Assembly (NCBI GenBank): GCA_021799915.1
Contig: JAJYZN010000070.1
Coordinates: forward strand, 1-12,530
Direction: 5' to 3'
DNA: 12,530 nt
Origin: Actinomycetes bacterium
GTDB lineage: Bacteria; Actinomycetota; Acidimicrobiia; Acidimicrobiales; RAAP-2
The notes under the pieces are model-generated. The model did no database searches, was not told where the DNA came from, and saw nothing but the letters and a program-made list of their open reading frames with translations. Of this stretch, positions 5,889 through 12,530 are shown one piece after another. Within the stretch, counting starts at the first letter, position 1, and the number at the start of each line of letters is the position of its first letter. A program made the position numbers and the translations under genes.

Positions 5889-5970
5889 TGGGCCGGGGAG
5901 GATTCGAACCTCCGTAGGCAACGCCGGCAGGTTTACAGCCTGCTTCCTTTGGCCACTCGGACACCGACCC
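5889..5970 (-). tRNA. tRNA-Tyr (anticodon GTA)
   Basis: The coding strand starts GGGTCGG and ends CCGGCCC, which pair over seven bases with one G-T. The D-arm carries GAGTGGCCAAA, the anticodon stem GCAGG/CCTGC encloses CTGTAAA (anticodon GTA), a long variable arm follows (CGGCGTTGCCTACG) as expected for bacterial class II tRNA-Tyr, and the T-arm is GGAGG-TTCGAAT-CCTCC. The discriminator is A (position 5889). CCA is not encoded, unlike in the tRNA-Thr gene. The dead MazF gene ends 42 bases from its 3' end. Confidence 0.95.
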
Positions 5971-6102
5971 GTGGCGGCGAGATTAGCCCATCGCTCCTGA
6001 CCGATCCGCTGGGCACCAGCGAGCATCGGTCTGGCACTCGGGGCACGACCCCTCGACGATCCATCGATCTACCGAAGTCTGAGCTCTCCTCAGGGTGCTC
6101 GA

Positions 6103-6108
6103 TAAACT
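6103..6108 (+). promoter_or_regulatory. -10 element for a leaderless yajQ transcript
   Basis: TAAACT matches TAnnnT and ends 7 bases before the GTG at 6116, so transcription would begin at the start codon. No Shine-Dalgarno sequence precedes that GTG. This supports 6116 over the in-frame GTG at 6095 as the start. Confidence 0.5.
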
Positions 6109-6115
6109 TGCCTCC

Positions 6116-6604
6116 GTGCCATCGTTCGACATTGCCTCCGAAGTCGACCTCCAAGAAGTTCGCAACGCGGTGGATCAGGCCAACCGCGAGGCGGCGACGC
6201 GTTTCGACTTCAAGAACACCGAATCGAGTATCGACTTGGGTGAGGGCGAGCTCGTCCTGCACTCCTCCACCGAGGATCGGCTTCGCGCACTTCATCAGTT
6301 GCTCGAGGAGAAACTGGTGAAGCGCCAGGTCTCCCTCAAGGCATTCGAAGCAGGCCGGATCGAAGAGGCGTCGAAGGGCTCGGCTCGCCAGAAGATCACG
6401 ATCCATGCCGGTATCGATCAGGAGCATGCCAAGCGCCTGAACCGGTTCATCAAGGACCTGGGGCTCAAGGGCGTCGCTTCGCAAGCCCAGGGCGACCACC
6501 TCCGAGTGACGGGCAAGAAGCGGGACGACCTGCAAGCCGTCATCACGGCATGCAAAGAGGCTGACTTCGGTATTCCACTTCAGTTCATCAATTTCCGAGA
6601 CTGA
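6116..6604 (+). CDS. yajQ: YajQ-family nucleotide/cyclic-di-GMP-binding protein
   Basis: The 162-residue product begins VPSFDIASEVDLQEVRNAVD, the conserved YajQ start (family members begin with Met and then P/A-S-F-D). It continues with RFDFKNTESSI, a basic central part with LVKRQVSLKAF, and ends LQFINFRD, the typical C-terminus. Length and both halves of the double ferredoxin-like fold agree with the family (about 160-165 residues). YajQ proteins are soluble, bind nucleotides or tRNA in vitro, and some bind cyclic-di-GMP and act as transcriptional co-regulators in gamma-proteobacteria; the role in actinobacteria is not established. The gene appears to stand alone, between tRNA-Tyr and a stretch of mobile-element debris. 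Confidence 0.95.
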   Translation: MPSFDIASEVDLQEVRNAVDQANREAATRFDFKNTESSIDLGEGELVLHSSTEDRLRALHQLLEEKLVKRQVSLKAFEAGRIEEASKGSARQKITIHAGIDQEHAKRLNRFIKDLGLKGVASQAQGDHLRVTGKKRDDLQAVITACKEADFGIPLQFINFRD

Positions 6605-6739
6605 AGCAGTTCACCTCCCTTTCCGCACATCTGAACCGAAAGTACTTGCGTGAGTAGTGCACTGATGTAGGGCGCGCAGGACCGGGGTGCGAGGCTGAGT
6701 CCCGCTCGGGACGCAGTCTCGAGCGTTCGGTAGCGCGGC

Positions 6740-6895
6740 TCAGGCCGCAGGGTTGAGCGTGACCCGGTGGCCGAGAGCCTCGAGTTGGCGAATGAGATCG
6801 CGGGTCTTGGCGCTGGTGTCGATCCGCCGCTCGTAGAAGTCTGCGCCGAGATCGACGTAGCGGGCGCTCGGGGCAGTGAGCCACCTGCAAGTGTG
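6740..6895 (-). pseudogene. C-terminal fragment of an IS transposase
   Basis: On the minus strand a frame ending with TGA at 6740-6742 encodes SARYVDLGADFYERRID followed by KTRDLIRQLEALGHRVTL and NPAA. A final Y-x-D-L-G-x-D-Y/F-Y block and a closing L-x-x-L-G-x-x-V-T-L strand are familiar from the C-termini of actinobacterial IS transposases (IS110-like or similar; I cannot fix the family). Nothing upstream on this strand continues the protein, so only about 50 codons survive. Confidence 0.5.
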
Positions 6896-7004
6896 GTCCC
6901 CGGCTGGCCTGGGACTGGCTGGCAGGATCAGTGCCGTCGTCCGGTGCCCGGTGTGACCCGCGAACCGACTGACCTCCTCGGAGTGTCATGCCCAGGATCT
7001 GTCC

Positions 7005-7154
7005 GTCCGGGCCTGGGTTCGCCAGGCCGACATCGGCGAGAGGATCGAGCCAGGGACGACGACCGGAGACGCCCGGAGGATCAAGGAGCTCGAACAAGGG
7101 AGCAAGGAGCTGAAGCGGGCGAACGAGACCCTGCGCCGGTCCTCGGTTTTTATG
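7005..7154 (+). pseudogene. IS3-type transposase OrfA fragment
   Basis: One frame encodes VRAWVRQADIGERIEPGTTT, then ARRIKELEQGSKELKRANET and LRRSS. The R-x-W-V-R-Q-A-x-I end of a helix-turn-helix followed by a leucine-zipper-like R-I-K-E-L-E/L-R-R-A-N-E segment is the standard C-terminal half of IS3-family OrfA. The N-terminal helix-turn-helix before 7005 and all of OrfB after about 7145 are missing; the frame then runs through unrelated sequence. It is an inactive remnant. Confidence 0.75.
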
Positions 7155-7168
7155 TGGACCGCGTGTTT

Positions 7169-7241
7169 ATGCCGACTCCCGGCGTGGCCGGTCAAGTTCG
7201 CCCTGCTCCTGGCGCGCCCCGAGCAGAGCAGGTCGGCATAA
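7169..7241. repeat. Nested inverted repeats upstream of the recombinase remnant
   Basis: TATGCCGAC (7169-7177) is the exact reverse complement of GTCGGCATA (7233-7241), and CCTGCTC (7203-7209) is that of GAGCAGG (7227-7233). On the right the two words are joined, on the left they are separated by about 25 bases. The site lies 55 bp before the truncated recombinase gene, as recombinase or regulator binding sites often do. Confidence 0.45.
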
Positions 7242-7280
7242 TCGCGCTCATTCGGGCGGTGCTTCTCCCCTCGGTCCGAG

Positions 7281-7380
7281 AGGGAGGAGGCATCCATGCC
7301 GAACACCGAAGAGGTCCCGGCCGGGCTGGCAGGGCACGTTCCGGGCCATCACGCCTATCTGCTCGGGCTCGGTTATTCGC
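7281..7380 (+). pseudogene. Tyrosine recombinase (integrase) N-terminal remnant
   Basis: ATG 7296 has an excellent ribosome binding site, GGGAGGAGG, five bases upstream. The first 29 codons read MPNTEEVPAGLAGHVPGHHA then YLLGLGYSR, resembling the start of phage-type and transposon-type integrases, in which a short lead is followed by a helix and a G-Y-S/A hinge in the core-binding domain. From about 7380 family similarity ends although the frame stays open to 7697. The catalytic domain is absent. The assignment is moderate because only some 30 residues are informative. Bases 7381-7569 contain nothing else that I recognise. Confidence 0.45.
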
Positions 7381-7569
7381 GGTGTGAACCCCGATCGAAT
7401 TCAGCCGCAGTCTGGGTATCAAGCTACCGGGCCTCCGGCACCTCGCCCACGGGACTGCTTGGTCGTTGGAGTCGAGCCAGTCGAGTGCGCCCATGCCCCC
7501 AGGAAAACCGGCACGCGTGCTGCAAAGTCAGTTTACGGTCAGTTGCCGGCGAGAGCTTTTCGCATGTGA

Positions 7570-7598
7570 TTGACGACAATTTGGCCAATGCATACCAT
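7570..7598 (+). promoter_or_regulatory. Promoter of the large secreted-protein gene
   Basis: TTGACG (7570-7575), a 17-bp spacer and TACCAT (7593-7598) give a strong sigma-A-like promoter. The start would be near 7605, leaving a leader of about 32 nt with a purine-rich GGGAAGGCGG (7621-7630) before the ATG at 7637. Confidence 0.7.
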
Positions 7599-7636
7599 GG
7601 CCGACGACAAGAACCTCACGGGGAAGGCGGACCACA

Positions 7637-10600
7637 ATGCTCAAGCGGTCTTGGCGCTCCAGTGTCGCAGTCCTGGCGGGCCTGGTCGTCGCAGTAGGGA
7701 TGGTCGTGGTGGGGGTGGGAGGCGTGGCTCCTGCCGGGGCTGGCACCCCCGCCACAGCGTCGGGACCGACGTGGACTGTGAGCAAGACCTACCCGGCAGT
7801 TCCATCGCGCATACATGCGATTGCGTGCCCATCGGCGACAGTCTGTTACGCGGTAGGGCGAACCAACTCTATGAGTGTGGACGTGCTCAAGACTGCCGAT
7901 GGGGGGTCGACCTGGAGCGCCCAGATCCTCCCGACACAGGTGAGCCGGCTCACAGGCGTCTCGTGCGCCTCCACCAGCGTCTGCGAGGCGGTGGGCTATG
8001 GCTCATCGGGTGGTTCATCGGGTGGCGTCATCCTCGGGACCACCGACGGGGGCTCTACCTGGTCCACCCAGGCCCTGCCGACAAGGGTGAGCACACTTTC
8101 CGGCGTCTCGTGCCCCTCCACCAGTGTCTGCGTAGCGGTGGGCTATGGCTCATCGGGTGGTTCATCGGGTGGCGTCATCCTCGGGACCACCGACGGGGGC
8201 TCTACCTGGTCCACCCAGGCCCTGCCGAAAACGGTGCAAGCGCTCCGTGGGGTCTCGTGTGCCTCCACCAGTGTCTGCGAGGCGGTGGGCTATTACGGTG
8301 TCGTCCTCGGGACCACCGACGGGGGGTCCACATGGACCGCGCAGATCCTCCCGGCAGGGGTGAGCACACTTTCCGGCGTCTCGTGCGCCTCCACCAGTGT
8401 CTGCGAGGCGGTGGGCTATGGCTCATCAGGTGGTTCATCGGGTGGCGCCATCCTCGGGACCACCGACGGGGGGTCCACATGGACCCCCCAGACCCTGCCG
8501 ACAAAGGTGCAAACACTCCGTGGGGTCTCGTGCCCCTCCACCAGCGTCTGCGAGGTGGTGGGCAATGGCCGTTTGTACGGAACAACAGGCTCGATCCTCG
8601 GGACCAACAACGGGGGGTCCACCTGGACCGCGCAGATCGTCTCGACAAGGGCGAGGGCTTTCGCCGGCGTCTCGTGCCCCTCCACCAGTGTCTGTGAGGT
8701 GGTGGGCTATGACAGTTTGAACGGAGCAACAGGCTCGATCCTCGGGACCACCGACGGGGGGTCCACCTGGACCCCCCAGACCCTCCCGACAGGGGTGGTC
8801 GGAATCGTCGGGATCTCGTGCCCCTCCACCAGTGTCTGCGAGGCGGTGGGTTCCGTCTCCTCCCGTGGTGTCATCCTCGGGACCACCGACGGGGGGTCCA
8901 CCTGGACCGCACAGGCCCTCCCGATAGGGGGGCTGGGGATCTCCAGCGTCTCGTGCGCCTCCACCAGCGTCTGCGAGGCAGTGGGGTATGGCTCCTCCGG
9001 TGGTGTCATCCTCGGAACCACTGACGGGGGGTCCACCTGGACCCCCCAGACCCTGCCGACAAAGGTGCAAACACTCCGTGGGGTCTCGTGCCCCTCCACC
9101 AGCGTCTGCGAGGCAGTGGGCTTTGGCTCCTCCGGTGGTGTCATCCTCGGGACCACTGACGGGGGGTCGACCTGGTCCACCCAGGCCCTGCCGACAACGG
9201 TGCGAGGGCTCCTCGGGGTCTCGTGTGCTTCCACCAGTGTCTGCGAGACGGTGAGCTTTGCTTCACCAGGTGAAGCCATCCTCGGGACCACCGACGGGGG
9301 GTCTACCTGGACCGCACAGGCCCTCCCGGCCACACAGACCTCCCGGACAGGGGTGCGCACACTTTCCGGAATCTCGTGCCCCTCCACCAGCGTCTGCGAG
9401 GCGGTGGGCTCCAGCCCCTCGGGTGGTGTCATCCTCGGGACCACCGATGGGGGGTCCACCTGGTCCACCCAGGCCCTCCCGACCCCACAGAAATTCCCGA
9501 CGACAACGGGGACGCTGGTGATAGCACCCAGCATCTCGTGCGCCTCCACCAGTGTCTGCGAGACGGTGGGCTTCGCTTCACCAGGTGAAGCCATCCTCGG
9601 GACTACCGACGGGGGATCCACGTGGAATGCCCAGACCCCGCCCTCGACGTTTCACTATTTGCACGGGATCGCGTGTCCCTCGATCAGTTCCTGCGACACG
9701 GCGGGTATCGGTACCGGCGAGATCGGGGCCTTCATTCTGGTCGGCAGCCATCTCAGCACATTGACCGTCTCCACCGCTCCACTCCCCTCGGCCACCGTTG
9801 GCAGTGCCTACTCGGCCACCCTCCACGCCATCGGGGGCACCCAGCCCTACACCTGGTCGCTCACAGGGAGCACCCTTCCGTTGGGATTGACACTGACAAG
9901 CTCAACCGGGGTCATCTCGGGCACGCCCGCGACTGCGGGCAGGGTGACATTCACGGTCAAGGTCAAGGGGGCGTCGACATCGGGCACGGCCACCGCCAAT
10001 CTCTCGATCACCGTCGACAAGCTGCTCCCCACCGTCACGGCGTCCGTGACGCCAACTTCCACGATCTTCGGTGACAGTGTCGAGTACAAGGCCTCGGTCA
10101 CGGGCGGTGGCCCGGCTCCCACAGGCACGGTCACCTTTGAGATCGGAGCCACGGGTCTGTGCGCGGCAAAAGTGACAACGACCTCGCACTTGGCTTCGTG
10201 CACATCGGCGGCGGCTCCGACGGGGAACATGACCGTGACCGCCTCCTACGGAGGCAATGCGACATATACATCCAGGTCCGCTTCGACCAGCCTGTCGGTC
10301 ACAAAGGCGCGCACCACCACGACCGTCAAAGTCACACCGCCGACGGTGACCTTCGGCACGAGCGTCACCTACACCGCCACGGTTGCTTCTTCGGTCACAT
10401 CCCACGTGGCCGTCCCGGCGGGCACCGTTGCCTTCACGAACGGGTTTACGCGGATTTGCACAGCCGAGCTCACATCGACCACTCCCATCGCTTCGTGCAC
10501 CTCGACGGCGGCCCCGGTGGGCAACGTCACCGTGACCGCCACCTACTGGGGGGATGCCGACTTCACAGGGTCGGGAGGATCTGCGCCGCTGGACGTCATA

Positions 10601-11722
10601 CCAGCGCCGCTCCGGGTGCTCGGAGGCGAACTGCCGGTAGGCACCGTGGGCAGTGCCTACACCGCCACCCTCACGGCGACCGGGGGCACAACGCCCTACA
10701 CCTGGTCGCTCACCTCGGGCACTCTGCCCAAGGGGCTCTCGCTCGATGCTTCGACCGGGGTGATCTCGGGGACGCCCACCACGGCAGGCACGAGCGACTT
10801 CGAAGTGCAGGTGAGAGGGACCACAGGCCAGACGTCCTCTGCCGGCCTGTCGCTCGTGATCGATGCCCCGCCATCTCCGGGGTGCTCGTCTGGCGGGGTG
10901 GGCTCGGCCTCGTTCCTCGGCGGCTACTGGATCGCCGGAGCAAATGGTGAGGTGTGGTCGTGCGGGGATGCTCCCTTCTACGGCTCGCTCGTCACCTTGG
11001 GGGTGACCCCGGCCAAGCCGATTGTCGGGATCGCGGCCACGCCCGATCACCGGGGCTACTGGCTCGTCGCCTCCGATGGTGGGGTGTTCGCCTTCGGTGA
11101 CGCTCACTTCTACGGCTCGATGGGCGGCAAGCCGCTCAACAAGCCGGTGGAGGGGATGACCGCCACCCCCACAGGGGGCTACTACGAAGTGGCTTCGGAT
11201 GGCGGGGTGTTCGCCTTCGGTCCCGGGGCCCGTTTCTACGGCTCGATGGGGGGCAAGCCGCTCAACAAGGCGGTGGTGGGCATGGCCGAGACCGCGGCGG
11301 GCGGCTACTACGAGGTGGCCGCCGACGGCGGGCTCTTCGCCTTCGGTCCCGGGGCCACCTTCTACGGCTCGATGGGTGGCAAGACCCTCAACAAGCCGGT
11401 GGTGGGGATGGCGGTCGACCCGGCTGGTGGCTACTACGAGGTGGCCGCCGACGGCGGGATCTTCAGCTTCGGCGTCCCCTTCCACGGTTCGACGGGATGT
11501 TTGAGCTTGAACGAGCCGATTGTGGCCATGGAGGTCTCTTTGAACACCACGACCGTGGGGACGGGCACGGCGTGTGGGTTCAACGCCCCCCAGGCCCCCG
11601 GTGGCTACCAGTTCGTTGCTGCCGACGGCGGGGTGTTCAGCTTCGGCAGCGCTGTGTTCGCCGGGTCCCTGGGCGGCCAGGGAGTGACCGACGTCGTGGG
11701 GATGGCGAGCGCATCACCTTGA
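7637..11722 (+). CDS. Large secreted Asp-box/Ig-like repeat protein
   Basis: The 1361-residue protein has a signal peptide (basic MLKRSWRSS, then a hydrophobic core, likely cut after APAGAG near residue 36). Residues about 45-705 hold 14 repeats of roughly 45-50 residues. Each has a Trp strand, an L-P turn, GVSC-x6-C-EAVG and an Asp-box (TTDGGSTW in most; TNNGGSTW once; absent in the last). Such repeats form beta-propeller blades, and 14 would make two seven-bladed propellers with a C-x6-C pair in each blade. Residues about 706-793 and 992-1076 are putative Ig domains of the He_PIG type (VGSAY, PYTWSL, TGVISGTP). Residues 795-990 are two Ig-like_3-type domains with a GTVTF or GTVAF strand and CTS motifs. 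Residues 1087-1361 are six GYWLVASDGGVFAFG-like repeats. There is no LPxTG motif and no C-terminal membrane helix, so it is released or held non-covalently. Ligand and role are unknown; adhesion or polymer binding is a guess. Confidence 0.93.
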   Translation: MLKRSWRSSVAVLAGLVVAVGMVVVGVGGVAPAGAGTPATASGPTWTVSKTYPAVPSRIHAIACPSATVCYAVGRTNSMSVDVLKTADGGSTWSAQILPTQVSRLTGVSCASTSVCEAVGYGSSGGSSGGVILGTTDGGSTWSTQALPTRVSTLSGVSCPSTSVCVAVGYGSSGGSSGGVILGTTDGGSTWSTQALPKTVQALRGVSCASTSVCEAVGYYGVVLGTTDGGSTWTAQILPAGVSTLSGVSCASTSVCEAVGYGSSGGSSGGAILGTTDGGSTWTPQTLPTKVQTLRGVSCPSTSVCEVVGNGRLYGTTGSILGTNNGGSTWTAQIVSTRARAFAGVSCPSTSVCEVVGYDSLNGATGSILGTTDGGSTWTPQTLPTGVVGIVGISCPSTSVCEAVGSVSSRGVILGTTDGGSTWTAQALPIGGLGISSVSCASTSVCEAVGYGSSGGVILGTTDGGSTWTPQTLPTKVQTLRGVSCPSTSVCEAVGFGSSGGVILGTTDGGSTWSTQALPTTVRGLLGVSCASTSVCETVSFASPGEAILGTTDGGSTWTAQALPATQTSRTGVRTLSGISCPSTSVCEAVGSSPSGGVILGTTDGGSTWSTQALPTPQKFPTTTGTLVIAPSISCASTSVCETVGFASPGEAILGTTDGGSTWNAQTPPSTFHYLHGIACPSISSCDTAGIGTGEIGAFILVGSHLSTLTVSTAPLPSATVGSAYSATLHAIGGTQPYTWSLTGSTLPLGLTLTSSTGVISGTPATAGRVTFTVKVKGASTSGTATANLSITVDKLLPTVTASVTPTSTIFGDSVEYKASVTGGGPAPTGTVTFEIGATGLCAAKVTTTSHLASCTSAAAPTGNMTVTASYGGNATYTSRSASTSLSVTKARTTTTVKVTPPTVTFGTSVTYTATVASSVTSHVAVPAGTVAFTNGFTRICTAELTSTTPIASCTSTAAPVGNVTVTATYWGDADFTGSGGSAPLDVIPAPLRVLGGELPVGTVGSAYTATLTATGGTTPYTWSLTSGTLPKGLSLDASTGVISGTPTTAGTSDFEVQVRGTTGQTSSAGLSLVIDAPPSPGCSSGGVGSASFLGGYWIAGANGEVWSCGDAPFYGSLVTLGVTPAKPIVGIAATPDHRGYWLVASDGGVFAFGDAHFYGSMGGKPLNKPVEGMTATPTGGYYEVASDGGVFAFGPGARFYGSMGGKPLNKAVVGMAETAAGGYYEVAADGGLFAFGPGATFYGSMGGKTLNKPVVGMAVDPAGGYYEVAADGGIFSFGVPFHGSTGCLSLNEPIVAMEVSLNTTTVGTGTACGFNAPQAPGGYQFVAADGGVFSFGSAVFAGSLGGQGVTDVVGMASASP
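7780..9735 (+). repeat. Fourteen tandem coding repeats, some identical at DNA level
   Basis: The propeller repeats are also strongly conserved in DNA. The clearest case is 7988-8081, identical over 94 bp to 8135-8228 at an offset of 147 bp (49 codons). Most units share ATCCTCGGGACCACCGACGG followed by a run of five or six G, and CTCCACCAG with GTCTGCGAGG. Unit length varies through insertions between the Cys pair and the Asp-box. Such near-identity implies recent duplication or gene conversion between units. Confidence 0.9.
11050..11480 (+). repeat. C-terminal GYW/GYY coding repeats
   Basis: Units of about 40-42 codons share TTCTACGGCTCGATGGG, then GGCAAG with CTCAACAAG, and a GCCGACGGCGG-type core, at roughly 11110, 11233 and 11360. 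The protein pattern is GGYYEVAADGGxFAFGPGA then FYGSMGGKxLNK. The flanking units at about 10920-11050 and 11480-11720 are more diverged. Confidence 0.8.
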
Positions 11723-11781
11723 AGCGCTGGGCGAACCATCGGGGGTGAGCCCGAAATCCTCCGCGGCAAAGTCAGACGCAG

Positions 11782-12333
11782 AACACCAGCTTGGACGGCT
11801 TCTTCGAGAAGTTCGGCGCCGAGGAGCGCAGTCGGATCGAAGCGGTGGCGATGGACAAGTGGGACCCCTCCATCACCTCTGCGCGTGAACACCTCGAAGA
11901 TGCAAACGACAAGATCGTCTTCGACCGCTACCACTTGATGAAGTACCTGACCGGCGCCGTCGACACCGTGCGCAGGAAGGAGAACCGAGCACTCGCTGCT
12001 GGGGGAGACAAGAGCCTGTCTGGGACCAAGCACCTCTGGGTCTACTCAGCGGAGAACCTCCCCGAGCGCCACCAGGACCGCTTCGCCATCCTTCGTGGCG
12101 GTGACTTGAAGACCGCCCGAGCGTGGGCGACCAAAGAGAGCCTGCGGCACTTCTGGTCCTACATGCGCCGTGGTTGGGGCGAGAAACACTGGAAGCGCTG
12201 GTACTACTGGGCCACCCACAGCCGCATCCAGGCGATCCGGGTCTCTGCTCGCGGGTATCGCAACCGGGAGCACTTCAAGACCGCCATCTGGTTCCACCTC
12301 GGGGGACTCCAGCTCTACCCGATCACCCCGTGA
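11782..12333 (+). pseudogene. ISL3-family transposase, N-terminally truncated with internal deletion
   Basis: The frame encodes NTSLDGFFEKFG, then IEAVAMDKWDPSI, DRYHLMKYLTGAVDTVRRKE, SGTKHLWVYS, TARAWATKESLRHFWSYM and WKRWYYWATHSRI, all in the order of ISL3 transposases. It ends with ARGYRNREHFKTAI and GGLQLYP before the TGA at 12331-12333. The N-terminal zinc finger, helix-turn-helix and first catalytic Asp region are absent. Between THSRI and QAIRVSARGYRN roughly 35-40 residues are missing in frame, including the T-N-A-x-x-E-G-x-N block with the catalytic Glu. The element cannot transpose on its own. It begins some 55 bp after the large secreted-protein gene ends, with no feature seen in 11723-11781. 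Confidence 0.88.
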
Positions 12334-12340
12334 ACTGGGC

Positions 12341-12364
12341 GACCCACAAAGAACCCGGAAGCGC
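12341..12364. repeat. Right terminal inverted repeat of the ISL3-type element
   Basis: Just after the transposase stop, GACCCACAAAGAACCCGG and AAGCGCC read in reverse complement as GGCGCTTCCGGG then TTCTTTG. This resembles ISL3 ends, which begin GGCTCTTCCGGGTT. No matching left end is seen in the window, in line with loss of the 5' part of the element. Confidence 0.6.
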
Positions 12365-12530
12365 CCAAAATAGATATCAGCACCTACCACCAGCGTCATC
12401 CGTCGGACCCAGGGCCCTGCATGGAGGCACGGCTCGGGCAGTTCAGAGGTTCTCCGCGGAGGTCCGTGCACTTGCCACACCTCCGGCCGCACCTCCGGTC
12501 GCGGCTTCGTCCACTCCGTCCACTCCGTCC
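12365..12530. other. Unassigned right edge
   Basis: No gene can be supported. One plus-strand frame without a visible start codon reads RAVQRFSAEVRALATPPAA followed by a Pro/Ser/Thr-rich tail. The tail comes from a 9-bp tandem repeat CGTCCACTC at 12508-12530 that continues off the edge. It could be the linker of a gene cut by the window. Confidence 0.3.

Noticed and set aside
6699..6712. Perfect inverted repeat GTCCCG-CT-CGGGAC as a yajQ terminator
   Set aside because: The loop is only 2 nt, it lies about 95 bp past the stop, and no T-tract follows.
7570..8697. Open plus-strand frame of 375 codons in an alternative frame of the repeat gene
   Set aside because: It mirrors the repeats of the true gene and has biased Arg/Gly/His/Pro composition; openness comes from near-identical repeat DNA, as does the 304-codon minus frame at 8707-9621.
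7780..9735. Regular repeats as a possible CRISPR array
   Set aside because: Units are about 45-50 codons, in frame, and code for one protein; there are no short identical repeats with unique spacers.
9902..11485. Minus-strand frame of 527 codons opposite the Ig and C-terminal domains
   Set aside because: Low-complexity Arg/Gly/His-rich product, fully opposite a domain-supported gene, with no family-like motif.
12421..12530. ATG at 12421 as a gene start
   Set aside because: The resulting product is Arg/Leu/Pro-rich repeats of RPL; another frame looks more protein-like but has no visible start.

Overview
The window is high-GC DNA from what looks like an actinobacterium, possibly class Acidimicrobiia. 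The grounds are the GC-rich codon use, GTG and leaderless starts, an MptB-type mannosyltransferase, and secreted proteins built from two repeat types (C-x6-C plus Asp-box, and GYWLVASDGG-like) common in uncultured actinobacteria. The taxon is inferred; no marker gene here fixes it.

Layout. 1-181: the 5' end of a secreted-protein gene on the minus strand, running off the window. 181-628 and 1896-2343: two direct copies of a 448-bp segment (about 96% identical) that contains the leader of that gene and the 3' part of tRNA-Thr. The complete tRNA-Thr(GGT) is at the right copy (2295-2370, minus). Between the copies lie a broken DUF1778/GNAT toxin-antitoxin pair (915-1550), a cluster of GACCTTTC-type repeats (681-793) and a small two-helix membrane protein (1555-1842). 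2439-2930: an intact GNAT acetyltransferase. 2976-4781 (minus): an MptB-like polyprenol-phosphomannose mannosyltransferase with a long leader. 5330-5847: a second broken toxin-antitoxin pair of MazF type. 5889-5970 (minus): tRNA-Tyr(GTA). 6116-6604: yajQ. 6605-7569: a graveyard of mobile-element fragments (a transposase C-terminus, a piece of IS3-type OrfA, a tyrosine-recombinase N-terminus with a strong ribosome binding site). 7637-11722: a 1361-residue secreted repeat protein. 11782-12364: a remnant of an ISL3-type transposase with its terminal inverted repeat. The last 165 bases hold nothing I can name.

How it works together. The intact genes are unrelated housekeeping or surface functions: two tRNAs, YajQ, an acetyltransferase, a cell-envelope glycosyltransferase and large exported proteins. 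The rest is accessory DNA in decay. Both tRNA genes have a dead toxin-antitoxin module nearby, and the tRNA-Thr 3' end is duplicated, which points to past integration or recombination at tRNA genes. The large secreted protein appears to be two seven-bladed Asp-box propellers, four Ig-like domains and a C-terminal repeat domain. The left-edge gene begins the same way and may be a relative. I see no clear undescribed defence or metabolic system. The most distinctive items are the tRNA-anchored duplication and the 14-unit disulfide-rich repeat protein.
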